From assembly GCF_025148285.1 (NCBI RefSeq), contig NZ_CP102268.1:2955001-3019000 (forward strand): a DNA stretch of 64,000 nucleotides, read 5' to 3'. The position numbers and the translations under genes were made by a program. Below, one piece after another: positions 1 through 8,222 of this stretch (its first letter is position 1; every line of letters begins with the position of its first letter). Source of the DNA: Marvinbryantia formatexigens DSM 14469. GTDB taxonomy: Bacteria; Bacillota; Clostridia; Lachnospirales; Lachnospiraceae. The notes under the pieces were generated by a model. It was not told where the DNA came from. It did not search any database and saw nothing but the letters and a program-made list of their open reading frames with translations.

Positions 1-2
1 AG

Positions 3-254
3 GAGCGGATCATCAGCGTTTATATCCGCCGCCAGGGAGCGCTGGTATATCTTCATGTGGAGAATCCCTGCGAGGGGACGGTTCCTCTGCGGGACGGGCT
101 GCCGGTCACCACAAAGGATGACCACAACTATCACGGATACGGGATGCTCAGTATGAAAACCGTGGCGGAACAATATGGAGGCGCTCTTTCGGTTCAGACA
201 GAAGAGGGGATTTTCAGTCTGGATGTGGTGCTGCAGGAGCAGGCGATGGAATAA
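3..254 (+). CDS. Sensor histidine kinase, GHKL type, C-terminal end (partial)
   Basis: The reading frame is open from the window edge and ends at TAA 252-254, so only the last 83 or so residues are present. They contain an ATPase-like end: a beta strand ending in HVEN, then a loop and the segment HGYGMLSMKTVAEQYGG, which matches the G2-box region of GHKL ATPases (HATPase_c_5) found in clostridial AgrC-like sensor kinases. The protein would autophosphorylate in response to a peptide or other signal. The dimerisation and membrane parts lie outside the window. The last codons are copied downstream as a tandem repeat. Confidence 0.75.
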   Translation, partial: ERIISVYIRRQGALVYLHVENPCEGTVPLRDGLPVTTKDDHNYHGYGMLSMKTVAEQYGGALSVQTEEGIFSLDVVLQEQAME

Positions 255-354
255 GAAGATTGCACTGCGATGCTGCAGGAGCAGGCGATGGAATAAGAGG
301 ACTGCATTGTGGTGCTGCGGGAGCAGGCAATGGTATAAGAAAACCGTCCTGTGA
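229..354 (+). repeat. 42-bp tandem repeat, three copies
   Basis: Copies start at 229, 271 and 313, each beginning TGCTGC(A/G)GGAGCAGG and holding its own in-frame TAA. The first copy is the coding 3' end of the sensor kinase gene; the other two follow its stop codon. Copies 2 and 3 have diverged at several positions. This looks like slippage duplication of the gene end. Confidence 0.85.
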
Positions 355-386
355 TACGGCGGGAGAGAAAGAGCAGGGAAGAATGG

Positions 387-417
387 CGGGCGTGCGGTAA
401 AGTACGCCCGTTTTTTT
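387..417 (+). terminator. Rho-independent terminator after the sensor kinase
   Basis: A 7-bp stem (CGGGCGT 387-393 with ACGCCCG 404-410) is followed directly by seven T residues. It would end the sensor kinase transcript ahead of the GH3 gene. A TATAAT at 458-463, without a good -35, may be the -10 of the next gene. Confidence 0.8.
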
Positions 418-549
418 GCAAAGTACGCCGGATTTCTCCTTTTTCTGGCAGAATGATTATAATAAAAATAACAAACGGAGAGCTGCCGGAGGGGCCCGCC
501 GACAGCGCTGCCGAAAGCATAATGTTACATTTTAGAGGGAGGAACTGGC

Positions 550-3500
550 ATGAGTGAAAAGAAAACAAAAAAAGCGGGCAGACCGATTGCCCGTACTGCA
601 GTCGGCTGTGTGCTGATGGCGGGGACGCTGGCGGCAATGGCGGTGGCAAACGCGATGATTCCGCCGAACATGAATGCAATTAACGGATTCTTCGGAGATG
701 CGGGAACGACTGAGATTAAACTGCCCAAAACGTATAACGAAGGGCTTAATCTGAATTATAACGAGGCGGATTATACGGCGGACGAAATGAAAACGCTGGA
801 GCAGGCGCTGAACGAGGAAATCGTGGAGGAAGGAACGGTTCTTTTAAAAAATGACGGCAATCTGATGCCGTTTGCGGCGGGAACCAGCTTCAGCTTTTTC
901 GGGAAATCGTCGGTAAAGCTGATGGGAAATAACTGGTATGATCTGATGGCGCAGATGGGAATTCCGGCGGATCCGGGACTCAGGCTGGATTCGGCTTTCA
1001 CAGAAGAAGGGTTTCAGGTAAACGAAACTCTGTGGAAGTTTTATGACAGCGGCAATGGCAGCGGCTACGGTCTTGGTTCTGGCTCGCTCAATTACGGGGA
1101 CGGAGAGGACTTTTCCATCAATGAGTGTCCGCTGGAGGTGCTGGAGAGCGAAGCGGGGCTGCTGGAAAGCGCAGAGGGAACGGTTCCGGTGTTTGTATGG
1201 AGCCGCAAGGTCGGCGAGGGACGCGATATGCCGCGTTCCATGTATAACCACGCGGACAATCCGGAGGACCAGGCGAAGAGCTATCTGGAGCCGGACAGCA
1301 CAGAGCTGGAGATTCTGCAGTATCTGAATGACAATTTCGATGAGGTTGTCCTGCTGGTGAACGCTTCCGCTGCAATGGAGCTTGGATGGACAGAGCAGTT
1401 TCCGAGCATTAAATCCATTGTATACATTCCGAGCGTAGGAAATTACGGACTGAACGGTCTGGCGGACGTTTTCTCCGGAGCGGCGAACCCTTCCGGAAAA
1501 ACGGTCGATACCTTTGCGGCGGATGCATCCAGCGCTCCGGCGGCGCAGAATTACGGCGATTATCAGTATGTGGACGAGAACGGGGAAATGACGAAGTATA
1601 ACTACGTCAATTACCAGGAAGGCATTTACGTGGGCTACCGTTACTATGAGACGCGCTACGAGGATGTTGTTCTGGAGCAGGGGAATGCCGGAGACTACGA
1701 TTATGCGTCCGAGGTAATCTATCCGCTCGGCTACGGTCTCAGCTACACGAGCTTTGAACAGAGCAATTTCCGGACGTCCTGGGAGGGCGACATCTGCACG
1801 GTCACAGTGGATGTGAAAAACACCGGAGATACGGTGGGCAAAGATGTAGTACAGGTTTATGCACAGGCGCCGTATACCGATTATGATAAAGAGAATAACG
1901 TGGAAAAATCCTCCGTGGTGCTGGTTGGTTTTGGAAAGACCGGGGAGCTTGCGCCGGGCGCTTCCGAGACGGTTGCGGTTACGTTTGATAAGGAACAGCT
2001 CGCTTCTTATGATTATAAAGGAGCAAAGACCTATATTCTGGATGAAGGCGACTATTATATCGCTGCCGGAACGGACGCGCATGACGCGCTGAACAATATT
2101 CTGGCGGCAAAGGGTATGACGGCAGCGGATGGAATGACGGCGGCAGGCAACGCGGACATGACCGCTATCTGGAGCAACGATGCGCTTGATACGACTACTT
2201 ATGCAGTGAATGAAAAAACGGGCGTGGAAGTAACAAATCTGTTCGATTTTGCGGACAGCGGCTGCACCTATCTGAGCCGCTCTGACTGGCAGGGCACCTG
2301 GCCGGAGCATGACGGAGAGGTCAGCACGCAGGTTTCTACCTGGGGCAATGAAATTAACGGGGACGACGGCGTTTCCTATACCTATACCAAGGCAATCAGT
2401 GCGGAAGAACTTGCGAAGCTGGATTCCTTTGATTCACTGAATCCGGAGGATGCAGATGCGCTTACAGATACCCCGGTCTATGGGGCGGATAATGACCTCC
2501 GGCTGATTGACATGCGCGGCCTGGATTATGAGGATTCCGCATGGGACGCACTGCTGGATGAGCTGAATCCGGAGGATTACCAGACGCTGATTACGGCTTC
2601 CGGGTATGGAACGGCTGCGATCGACAGCGTAGGCAAGCCCTTTGCACTGGACCAGGATGCGGCGACCGGTCTGACGGGCGGCGGAACCGGCGTAAATTAT
2701 TGCGGAACGCTTGTACTTGCCCAGACCTGGAACCAGGAGCTGGCGGAATATTACGGAGAGATAATCGGAAACCAGGCTCTTATCGGAGGATGCGTGGGCT
2801 GGTATGCGCCTGCCATGAATATTCACCGTCTGCCGTATTCCGGGCGCAACAATGAGTATTATTCCGAGGACGGCTTCCTTTCTGGCGTGATTGCTGCAGC
2901 GACCAGCCGCGGGGCGGCATCAAAGGGCATGTATACGTTTATTAAGCATTTTGCACTGAACGACCAGGAAAATCACCGGGGCGACCGGGAAGGAAACTTC
3001 GGCGTGTGTACATGGTCCAACGAGCAGGCTATCCGCGAAATCTATCTGAAACCGTTCCAGATGTGCGTACAGAATGATGCGATTACACTCAACTATCTGG
3101 AGGAGGACGGAAACGGCGGTTATCAGAATACTTCCAGAGAATATCCGCCGGTTACTGCGGTCATGACCGCTTTCAACCGTCTGGGCTATACCTGGACAGG
3201 CGGCTGCTATCCGCTTATCACGGAACTGCTGCGCAGCGAGTGGGGCTTTGACGGTTTCGTCATCACGGATAATGCCAATACCGGCTCTCCAACTTACATG
3301 AATGCGGAACAGATGATTGAGGCGGGAGGCGACGGCGCTCTGACAACTACGGAATATGCAGTCTGGGAGTTCGACAAGGACAGCGCAGCCGATTATCATT
3401 ACGGCAGGGAAGCAGTACATCACATTTTGTATACTGTGGCAAACTCCAAGCTTATGAATGGTCTGATGCCGGGCGCCAGATTTGTCACTCCGCTGACCGT

Positions 3501-3618
3501 TGCCGAGAAAATCGTTATCGCAGTCAATGCAGTAGGCGTTGTTCTTCTCCTGCTGCTGGCATGGTTCATCTTCCGCGGCTTCCGGAGATGGAGAAGAAAC
3601 CAGGTGCGGGTGGAATAA
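550..3618 (+). CDS. Membrane-anchored GH3 beta-glucosidase-like enzyme, permuted domains
   Basis: A 1022-residue glycoside hydrolase family 3 protein. An N-terminal membrane segment (about 14-36) is followed by the alpha/beta-sandwich part (about 85-330), a fibronectin-III-like domain from about residue 398 (GYGLSYTSFE, then VTVDVKNTGD), and only then the TIM-barrel part with KHFALND at 799-805 and the nucleophile motif VITDNA, Asp907. A second membrane helix (about 985-1010) and an Arg-rich tail end the protein. Usual GH3 enzymes have the barrel first; the reversed order is known in a minority such as Ruminococcus albus beta-glucosidase. The start is supported by GAGGGAGGA 8 bases upstream. 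The catalytic part is probably extracellular. The substrate, probably a beta-glucoside, is inferred. Confidence 0.85.
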   Translation: MSEKKTKKAGRPIARTAVGCVLMAGTLAAMAVANAMIPPNMNAINGFFGDAGTTEIKLPKTYNEGLNLNYNEADYTADEMKTLEQALNEEIVEEGTVLLKNDGNLMPFAAGTSFSFFGKSSVKLMGNNWYDLMAQMGIPADPGLRLDSAFTEEGFQVNETLWKFYDSGNGSGYGLGSGSLNYGDGEDFSINECPLEVLESEAGLLESAEGTVPVFVWSRKVGEGRDMPRSMYNHADNPEDQAKSYLEPDSTELEILQYLNDNFDEVVLLVNASAAMELGWTEQFPSIKSIVYIPSVGNYGLNGLADVFSGAANPSGKTVDTFAADASSAPAAQNYGDYQYVDENGEMTKYNYVNYQEGIYVGYRYYETRYEDVVLEQGNAGDYDYASEVIYPLGYGLSYTSFEQSNFRTSWEGDICTVTVDVKNTGDTVGKDVVQVYAQAPYTDYDKENNVEKSSVVLVGFGKTGELAPGASETVAVTFDKEQLASYDYKGAKTYILDEGDYYIAAGTDAHDALNNILAAKGMTAADGMTAAGNADMTAIWSNDALDTTTYAVNEKTGVEVTNLFDFADSGCTYLSRSDWQGTWPEHDGEVSTQVSTWGNEINGDDGVSYTYTKAISAEELAKLDSFDSLNPEDADALTDTPVYGADNDLRLIDMRGLDYEDSAWDALLDELNPEDYQTLITASGYGTAAIDSVGKPFALDQDAATGLTGGGTGVNYCGTLVLAQTWNQELAEYYGEIIGNQALIGGCVGWYAPAMNIHRLPYSGRNNEYYSEDGFLSGVIAAATSRGAASKGMYTFIKHFALNDQENHRGDREGNFGVCTWSNEQAIREIYLKPFQMCVQNDAITLNYLEEDGNGGYQNTSREYPPVTAVMTAFNRLGYTWTGGCYPLITELLRSEWGFDGFVITDNANTGSPTYMNAEQMIEAGGDGALTTTEYAVWEFDKDSAADYHYGREAVHHILYTVANSKLMNGLMPGARFVTPLTVAEKIVIAVNAVGVVLLLLLAWFIFRGFRRWRRNQVRVE

Positions 3619-3638
3619 ATGCAGGAGGCTATTACAAC

Positions 3639-3673
3639 AAACGCCTATGCGGAACAAAACCGCATAGGCGTTT
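3639..3673. terminator. Long hairpin terminator after the GH3 gene
   Basis: A perfect 14-bp stem (3639-3652 with 3660-3673) around a 7-base A-rich loop, flanked by AA and TTT. It lies 20 bases after the GH3 stop and could also serve the opposing small gene. Confidence 0.8.
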
Positions 3674-3777
3674 GAGTAATTCTTTGCATAACATATTTCT
3701 TACAGACTCACCCTGTATATAATTCCTTCGTTCCGTATAGTGCTTCAGTGAAATACGTTGTCATATTCGCAGTATAG

Positions 3778-3963
3778 TTAATTCTCCTTGTTCTGCTTTT
3801 TCATGTTTTCTTCTAACTTTTGGGAAAGCGGATTTTTCGGAAAATCTTTACCTGGTGTAAAGTGTTTAATTAGCTTCAAAATTCCCACAGTACCACCAAA
3901 GGCACAAACCATTACAACGGCAACCATTCCCAACTGCCGTAACTGCTCAATCAAAAAACTCAT
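3778..3963 (-). CDS. Small single-span membrane protein, 61 aa
   Basis: Unrecognised protein of 61 residues. Residues about 10-30 (GMVAVVMVCAFGGTVGILKL) form one membrane helix; the rest is a Lys-rich cytoplasmic tail ending QNKEN. A good ribosome site (AAGGGAGGG on the minus strand) sits 7-8 bases before the ATG. The gene is divergent from the TetR regulator 205 bp away, with a promoter and an inverted repeat between them, so it is a likely target of that regulator. TetR-linked small membrane proteins are sometimes efflux helpers, but nothing in the sequence shows that. Confidence 0.7.
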   Translation of the reverse strand: MSFLIEQLRQLGMVAVVMVCAFGGTVGILKLIKHFTPGKDFPKNPLSQKLEENMKKQNKEN

Positions 3964-3991
3964 AGTGAATTTCCCTCCCTTATTGCTTCAA

Positions 3992-4069
3992 TTTCACAAA
4001 GTTGTTTTATAGACAGATGTTGTTTTTCTGCCTTGCTTACAGTATAATAACGTTGTGAAAGAGGTTCAA
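3992..4069 (-). promoter_or_regulatory. Promoter and inverted-repeat operator candidate for the small membrane gene
   Basis: On the minus strand TTGAAC (4069-4064) and TATACT (4046-4041) are separated by exactly 17 bases. The spacer holds TTTCACAACGTT (4060-4049), and an inverted copy with one mismatch, TTTCACAAAGTT, lies at 3992-4003 on the plus strand between the transcription start and the gene. Arms on opposite strands flanking the start fit a repressor site, most simply for the adjacent TetR protein. Confidence 0.6.
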
Positions 4070-4168
4070 TCAGCAATATGAGAGTAAACGCAATTTAATA
4101 AACAGAAATTCGCCAAATGTTTAGAAATTATCAAAATCATAAAAATTGATGTTTAAGGGGAGTTAGAT

Positions 4169-4720
4169 ATGAGTACAGACGCACGGGTTCGGTATACAAA
4201 AATGGTCATTAAAAACAGTTTTATAGAACTGCTAAAGAAAAAAACGATAAATAAAATAACCGTAAAAGAAATTTGTGAGTTATCGGAAATAAATCGGACC
4301 ACATTTTATAAATACTATTGCGACGCATACGATTTACTGGAAAAAATGGAGCAGGAATTTTTAGATGAATTGTTCCAAAATATATGTCCCCCTGTTCAGC
4401 ATGACTTTAAAGATACGCTTACTCTTATTATGGTAAGCATAAAAGCAAATGCCGAAGTATATCAAACGATCGCTTCTGAAAATGGAGACAGACATTTTCC
4501 TAACCGTATTTTCACATTATGTTATAACAATCTGGCTGTACATATAGAAAAAAGATTTCCGAATTTTTCTCCGGCACAACAAAAATGGGTTTATTACTTT
4601 ATTGCACAAGGCTGCAGCGGAATTTTAGACCAGTGGATTATTTCCGGCATGGTGGAACCGATTGATGAAGTTGTGAATTTTGCTGATAAGCTACTTCAAC
4701 ATACGTTAAAGCAATTTTGA
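4169..4720 (+). CDS. TetR/AcrR family transcriptional regulator
   Basis: A 183-residue TetR-type repressor. Residues about 10-57 form the DNA-binding domain, with the typical KITVKEICELSEINRTTFYKYY helix-turn-helix core shown here only in outline (ITVKEICE, then RTTFYKYY). The helical C-terminal ligand-binding part ends at residue 183. AGGGGAG lies 8 bases before the ATG. The gene is AT-rich compared with its neighbours, as is the divergent small membrane gene, so the two may have arrived together. The ligand is not known. Confidence 0.88.
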   Translation: MSTDARVRYTKMVIKNSFIELLKKKTINKITVKEICELSEINRTTFYKYYCDAYDLLEKMEQEFLDELFQNICPPVQHDFKDTLTLIMVSIKANAEVYQTIASENGDRHFPNRIFTLCYNNLAVHIEKRFPNFSPAQQKWVYYFIAQGCSGILDQWIISGMVEPIDEVVNFADKLLQHTLKQF

Positions 4721-4795
4721 TACTGAATTTTTTCAAAAAAACTTTGACCGTAGAAAATAGCTCCGGTGTCCATGCCGGAGGAATTTCAGAATGAA

Positions 4796-4833
4796 GCAGA
4801 GCGGATTCTGCCGTTAGGTAGAGCGGATTCTAC
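4796..4833. repeat. Twin 16-bp hairpins with compensatory change
   Basis: Two adjacent units, GCAGA-GCGGAT-TCTGC (4796-4811) and GTAGA-GCGGAT-TCTAC (4818-4833), share the loop GCGGAT while one stem pair changes from C-G to T-A on both sides. They lie in the 339-base gap between the TetR gene and the XRE gene. The gap also holds a 6-bp-stem hairpin at 4761-4780 and otherwise shows no gene. Confidence 0.6.
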
Positions 4834-5059
4834 CGCCGGTAGATTGCGTTTTTTGTGATGTCGGGCTATAATATGCCCGGATATCACAGAAATAATGTGC
4901 TGCAACAGTGCTGCGCCGGAGCTGCAGAAGGTATTCCCACGGGCAACGGACCGGATGTACATATGCGGACACGTCCGACTGGGGACGGTCCCTTATGTGA
5001 GATGGGAAAGCAGTGCAGGGCGCGGCGCAGATTTGCAGTACAACCGGGAGGGATGACGT

Positions 5060-5833
5060 ATGGATGAGACTGGAAAAGAGCAGTTTGGAAGATTTGTGGC
5101 GCAGCAGAGGAAGAAAAAGAAGCTGACGCAGAAGGAGCTGGCACAAAAGCTTTATGTGTCGGACAAGGCGGTGAGCAAGTGGGAGCGCGGCAGCAGTATG
5201 CCGGATATTGCCCTGCTGACGCCGCTGGCGGAGGCGTTGGGCGTGACGGTGACGGAACTTCTGGAAGGAAAAGAAATGGAAAAGACAGAAGAGAGCAGGA
5301 TGGCGGATGATAGTCATCTGGAAATGTTACTGAAAAAAGCAGTGACCATCACAGAGGATACGCCGGAAATGCGCAGAGATAAGAAAAAAAGAAACGCGGT
5401 TATTTTTGCAGTGAGCGTGCTGCTGGGATTTCTGGAGGTTTTTCTCTTGCAGCTCTGTGGGCGTTCCGTTTTGCAGGCGCCGCCGGTTTTTCTGCTGTTT
5501 TTTCTGCTATCTCTGATGGCGGGTGTTTTTCTGTGGCTGCTTACAGACGACAGCCTTCCGTATTTTTACAGCGAATATAATATGCGATGTGACAGGCTCA
5601 CAATGCCGTTTCCGCGTTATTTTATGTTCGGGAAGAGCATTACAAAGAAAAGCTGGCGCAGCATGGTAAAAGCGGCGCGCAGATGGGCAGTGGGAAGTCT
5701 GCTGGCGCTGCCGCTTCTGTATGCGGGAATGAGCATCTTCCCGGAGCTGCCCGGCATGGAAATCCTGCAGGTGATGACAGCGTTGCTGTACTTTGGAACG
5801 CTGATTGTCCCGGTAGCGCTTGCGGGAGAGTAA
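5060..5833 (+). CDS. XRE-family regulator with membrane domain
   Basis: A 257-residue protein. Residues about 9-67 are a Cro/C1 helix-turn-helix (LTQKELAQKLYVSDKAVSKW core, then PDIALLTPLAEALGV). After a polar linker come about four hydrophobic segments in residues 110-255. The layout, an N-terminal XRE domain fused to membrane helices, is common in Firmicutes, where such proteins are thought to sense membrane conditions. GGGAGGGATG lies before the start. It stands alone, converging on glycerate kinase. The target is unknown. Confidence 0.82.
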   Translation: MDETGKEQFGRFVAQQRKKKKLTQKELAQKLYVSDKAVSKWERGSSMPDIALLTPLAEALGVTVTELLEGKEMEKTEESRMADDSHLEMLLKKAVTITEDTPEMRRDKKKRNAVIFAVSVLLGFLEVFLLQLCGRSVLQAPPVFLLFFLLSLMAGVFLWLLTDDSLPYFYSEYNMRCDRLTMPFPRYFMFGKSITKKSWRSMVKAARRWAVGSLLALPLLYAGMSIFPELPGMEILQVMTALLYFGTLIVPVALAGE

Positions 5834-5856
5834 GCGTAAAGAAAACGGCGGAGCGC

Positions 5857-5992
5857 GCCGGGCGCGGCTTTGCCTGCGGAAGAAGCGTCTGCCGGGCTTG
5901 ATTCCGTCTGCGGGAAGAATGTCTGTCGGGCGCGGCTCCGTCCGCGGAAGAACATCTGCCGGGCGCGGCTCCGTCCACGGGAAGAAGCGTCT
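5857..5992. repeat. About 34-bp tandem repeat, four copies, between convergent genes
   Basis: Units beginning G(C/T)CGGGC start at 5857, 5891, 5925 and 5958, with a remnant at 5993; each holds GGAAGAA near its end. Unit lengths are 34, 34, 33 and 35 bases, so this is not coding-constrained. It fills the gap between the XRE gene and the 3' end of glycerate kinase and is very GC-rich. Confidence 0.75.
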
Positions 5993-6002
5993 GCCGCGCC
6001 GG

Positions 6003-7136
6003 TCAGGTTGCCGCCTGCAGCAGCCGCAGGATGCTGTCCACTGTATAGCCCAGGTTTTCGGCGCTGTATTGTCTGCTGACGGAGAAATCCTGCGGCAGCC
6101 GGTTGATGGGGAATACGGCGGTGACGCCCATTTCATAGGCGGACTGGATCTCGGCGTCCTCCGCGCCGCCGACAATGGCGATAACGGGCTTTTGCTGTCT
6201 GGCGGCGCGCTGTGCGATGCCGATAACAACCTTTCCGCGCAGGCTCTGGGAATCCAGCTTGCCCTCCCCCGTGATAATATAGTCGGCATCGCGGATGAGA
6301 TCGTCAAATTTTACCGTATCCAGCACAGTCTGGATGCCCATCTGGAGCCGGGCATGGAAAAAGGCGATCATTCCGGCGCCCATTGCGCCTGCCGCTCCGG
6401 TTCCGGGAATCCGGCTGATGTCATTTCCGGTTTCCCGTGCGAGTACATCACTCAGATGATGTACGCCAAAATCAAGCTCTTCTACCATCCGGAAATCGGC
6501 GCCCTTTTGCGGACCGAAAACGAACGAAGCGCCGGCGGGACCGTACATCGGATTATCAATATCACACATTGCTATCATTTCAATATCTTTAAGCAGCGGA
6601 GACATTCCGGAAAAATCAATGCCGGCAATGTCACACAGTGTTCCTCCGGTCGGGACGAAATCCTTTCCGTTTTTATCATAAAACCGTATGCCGGCGGCGG
6701 CAGCGGCGCCGCAGCCTCCGTCGTTGGTGGCGGAGCCGCCAAGACCGAGAATGATTTTCTGCACGCCTTTTTGGGCGGCGGCAAGAATGAGCTGCCCGAC
6801 GCCATAAGTTGTCGTCATTAGGGGATTTTTCCGGTTTTCCACAAGAGGAAGACCGGCGCAGGCAGCCATTTCAATGACGGCGGTCTGCCCGTTGTCAATC
6901 AGACCGTAGCTGGCAGGCATATCTTCGAAATAAGGCCCCTTTACGGTAACGGTTTCGCGTGTTCCGCCGACAGCCGTCAGAAAAGCATCGACGGAGCCCT
7001 CGCCGCCGTCTGCCACCGGAACAGAGACAATCTCTGCACCGGGAAAACGCGCTTTGATTTTTTCGTGACATATCGCACAAATTTGTGTGGAGCTTAAAGT
7101 GCCTTTAAAAGAATCGGGAATTAATACAAATTTCAT
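6003..7136 (-). CDS. glxK: Glycerate 2-kinase, GarK/GlxK family
   Basis: A 377-residue type-I glycerate kinase that phosphorylates glycerate with ATP, feeding it to glycolysis in the cytoplasm. Family signs are the start KFVLIPDSFKGTLSS, the glycine-rich DGGEGSVDAF and GLGGSATNDGGCG segments, and GEGKLDSQS near the C-terminus. The ATG at 7136 was chosen over an upstream in-frame one because AGAAAGGA lies 6 bases before it and the protein then begins exactly as the family does. No glycerate-forming genes are adjacent. The substrate could be a related hydroxy acid. Confidence 0.9.
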   Translation of the reverse strand: MKFVLIPDSFKGTLSSTQICAICHEKIKARFPGAEIVSVPVADGGEGSVDAFLTAVGGTRETVTVKGPYFEDMPASYGLIDNGQTAVIEMAACAGLPLVENRKNPLMTTTYGVGQLILAAAQKGVQKIILGLGGSATNDGGCGAAAAAGIRFYDKNGKDFVPTGGTLCDIAGIDFSGMSPLLKDIEMIAMCDIDNPMYGPAGASFVFGPQKGADFRMVEELDFGVHHLSDVLARETGNDISRIPGTGAAGAMGAGMIAFFHARLQMGIQTVLDTVKFDDLIRDADYIITGEGKLDSQSLRGKVVIGIAQRAARQQKPVIAIVGGAEDAEIQSAYEMGVTAVFPINRLPQDFSVSRQYSAENLGYTVDSILRLLQAAT

Positions 7137-7481
7137 AAGTGTCCTTTCTGTTACTGTGAGCGGTGTGAACAGTAACTCCTTTCTGTTTCCGTCCGGGCGG
7201 GAAACCATGATAAAACGTGATTTTCGTTTGCGTGAAATACGAGCCTCTGTCAGTTGCATCTGCCATAAAGCCGATGAAAAAGACATATCAAAAAAGTAGT
7301 TTTCAATTTCCTACGGATGTGGTAGGATAATTAATAGTTCCGGGGATGCCCGCTTTCGCGCGGGTTCTATAGACATGAAAATATGTAAACATGTTTCAGG
7401 TCCGGTTATCCCCTAGCTTATGATATGATTATAAAAAATCACAGAAAGAAAAGCAAGCATTATCAGAAGGAGGCTTTTGCT
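7137..7481. other. Divergent intergenic region, glycerate kinase and HD gene
   Basis: The 345 bases hold the start regions of the two divergent genes. A small hairpin (CCCGC 7349-7353 with GCGGG 7360-7364) and two overlapping TATGAT sequences at 7419-7429, a possible -10 for the HD gene, can be seen. No convincing -35 or gene was found. Confidence 0.4.
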
Positions 7482-8060
7482 ATGGAGAAGAAACTGTCGC
7501 GGGAAGAGGCATGGGAATTACTGCGAGAATATAATGAGACACCGGCGCTTTTAAAGCACGCGCTGGCAGTGGAGGCGGTGATGCGCCATTTTGCTGATCT
7601 GTCGGGCGAAGATGCGGAGGTATGGGGCGTTGCCGGGCTTCTGCACGACCTGGATTATGAGAAATATCCTAAGGAGCACTGCAAAAAGGCGGAGGAGATC
7701 ATGCGCGGCCGGGGAATCGACGAGGTGTACATCCGTGCAATGAGCGCGCACGGATACGGCATCTGCACGGAGACGGAGCCGCAGAGCAGGATGGAGAAGG
7801 TGCTCTATACCATCGACGAGCTGACGGGACTGATCAACGCAGCCTGTCTGATGCGCCCGTCGAAGAGCGTGCTCGACGTGGAAGTGAAATCCATTAAAAA
7901 GAAATTTAAGGACAAGCGCTTTGCCGCCGGCGTAGACCGGGAGGTTATCCTGAAGGGCTGCGAAATGCTGGAAATGCCGCTGGATGACGTTATCCGCGAA
8001 ACCATTGCGGGAATGCGGGAAAACGCGGAAGCAATCGGACTGAAGGGAAATATAAACTGA
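7482..8060 (+). CDS. HD-domain phosphohydrolase-like protein
   Basis: A 192-residue cytoplasmic HD protein. His26 and the His55-Asp56 pair (GLLHDLDYE) plus the later AHGYG and TIDELTGLI segments fit the metal-binding HD fold of the HDIG type. Such proteins hydrolyse phosphate esters of nucleotides or similar molecules; the substrate here is unknown. The ATG at 7482 follows AGAAGGAGG by 9 bases and was preferred to an upstream in-frame ATG. It stands as a single gene before the GntR operon. Confidence 0.82.
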   Translation: MEKKLSREEAWELLREYNETPALLKHALAVEAVMRHFADLSGEDAEVWGVAGLLHDLDYEKYPKEHCKKAEEIMRGRGIDEVYIRAMSAHGYGICTETEPQSRMEKVLYTIDELTGLINAACLMRPSKSVLDVEVKSIKKKFKDKRFAAGVDREVILKGCEMLEMPLDDVIRETIAGMRENAEAIGLKGNIN

Positions 8061-8140
8061 TTGTCCGGTCCGGAACTTTTGGCTTGCTGCAGAGTCCGTA
8101 AGGGATTTTACAATTTAATCTGATTTTAATGCAGACCGGG

Positions 8141-8197
8141 TTGACAGACAATCCGGTCTGTATTATCCTATAGGTGTACTAACATGAATAATACACT
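8141..8197 (+). promoter_or_regulatory. Promoter and YtrA-type operator of the GntR-ABC operon
   Basis: TTGACA (8141-8146) and TATCCT (8164-8169) are 17 bases apart. Immediately downstream GTGTA (8174-8178) and TACACT (8192-8197) form an inverted repeat with a 13-base spacer, which matches the AGTGTA-N13-TACACT operator described for Bacillus subtilis YtrA as I remember it. A second inverted repeat (AGACCGG/CCGGTCT) surrounds the -35. Self-repression by the GntR protein is inferred. Confidence 0.75.
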
Positions 8198-8222
8198 TGA
8201 GACGGAAGGGGGGGGGTAATGC

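Noticed and set aside
844-2310. Long open frame opposite the permuted GH3 gene
   Set aside because: It is antisense to a clear enzyme gene, is rich in Arg/His/Ile from GC-skewed complement codons, and has no motif.
5857-5992. Repeat array considered as CRISPR
   Set aside because: Units are contiguous without spacers and have no cas genes nearby.
5820-6821. Plus-strand frame through the 34-base repeats into glycerate kinase
   Set aside because: It overlaps the kinase gene in antisense, and its start codon lies in the end of the XRE gene without a ribosome site.
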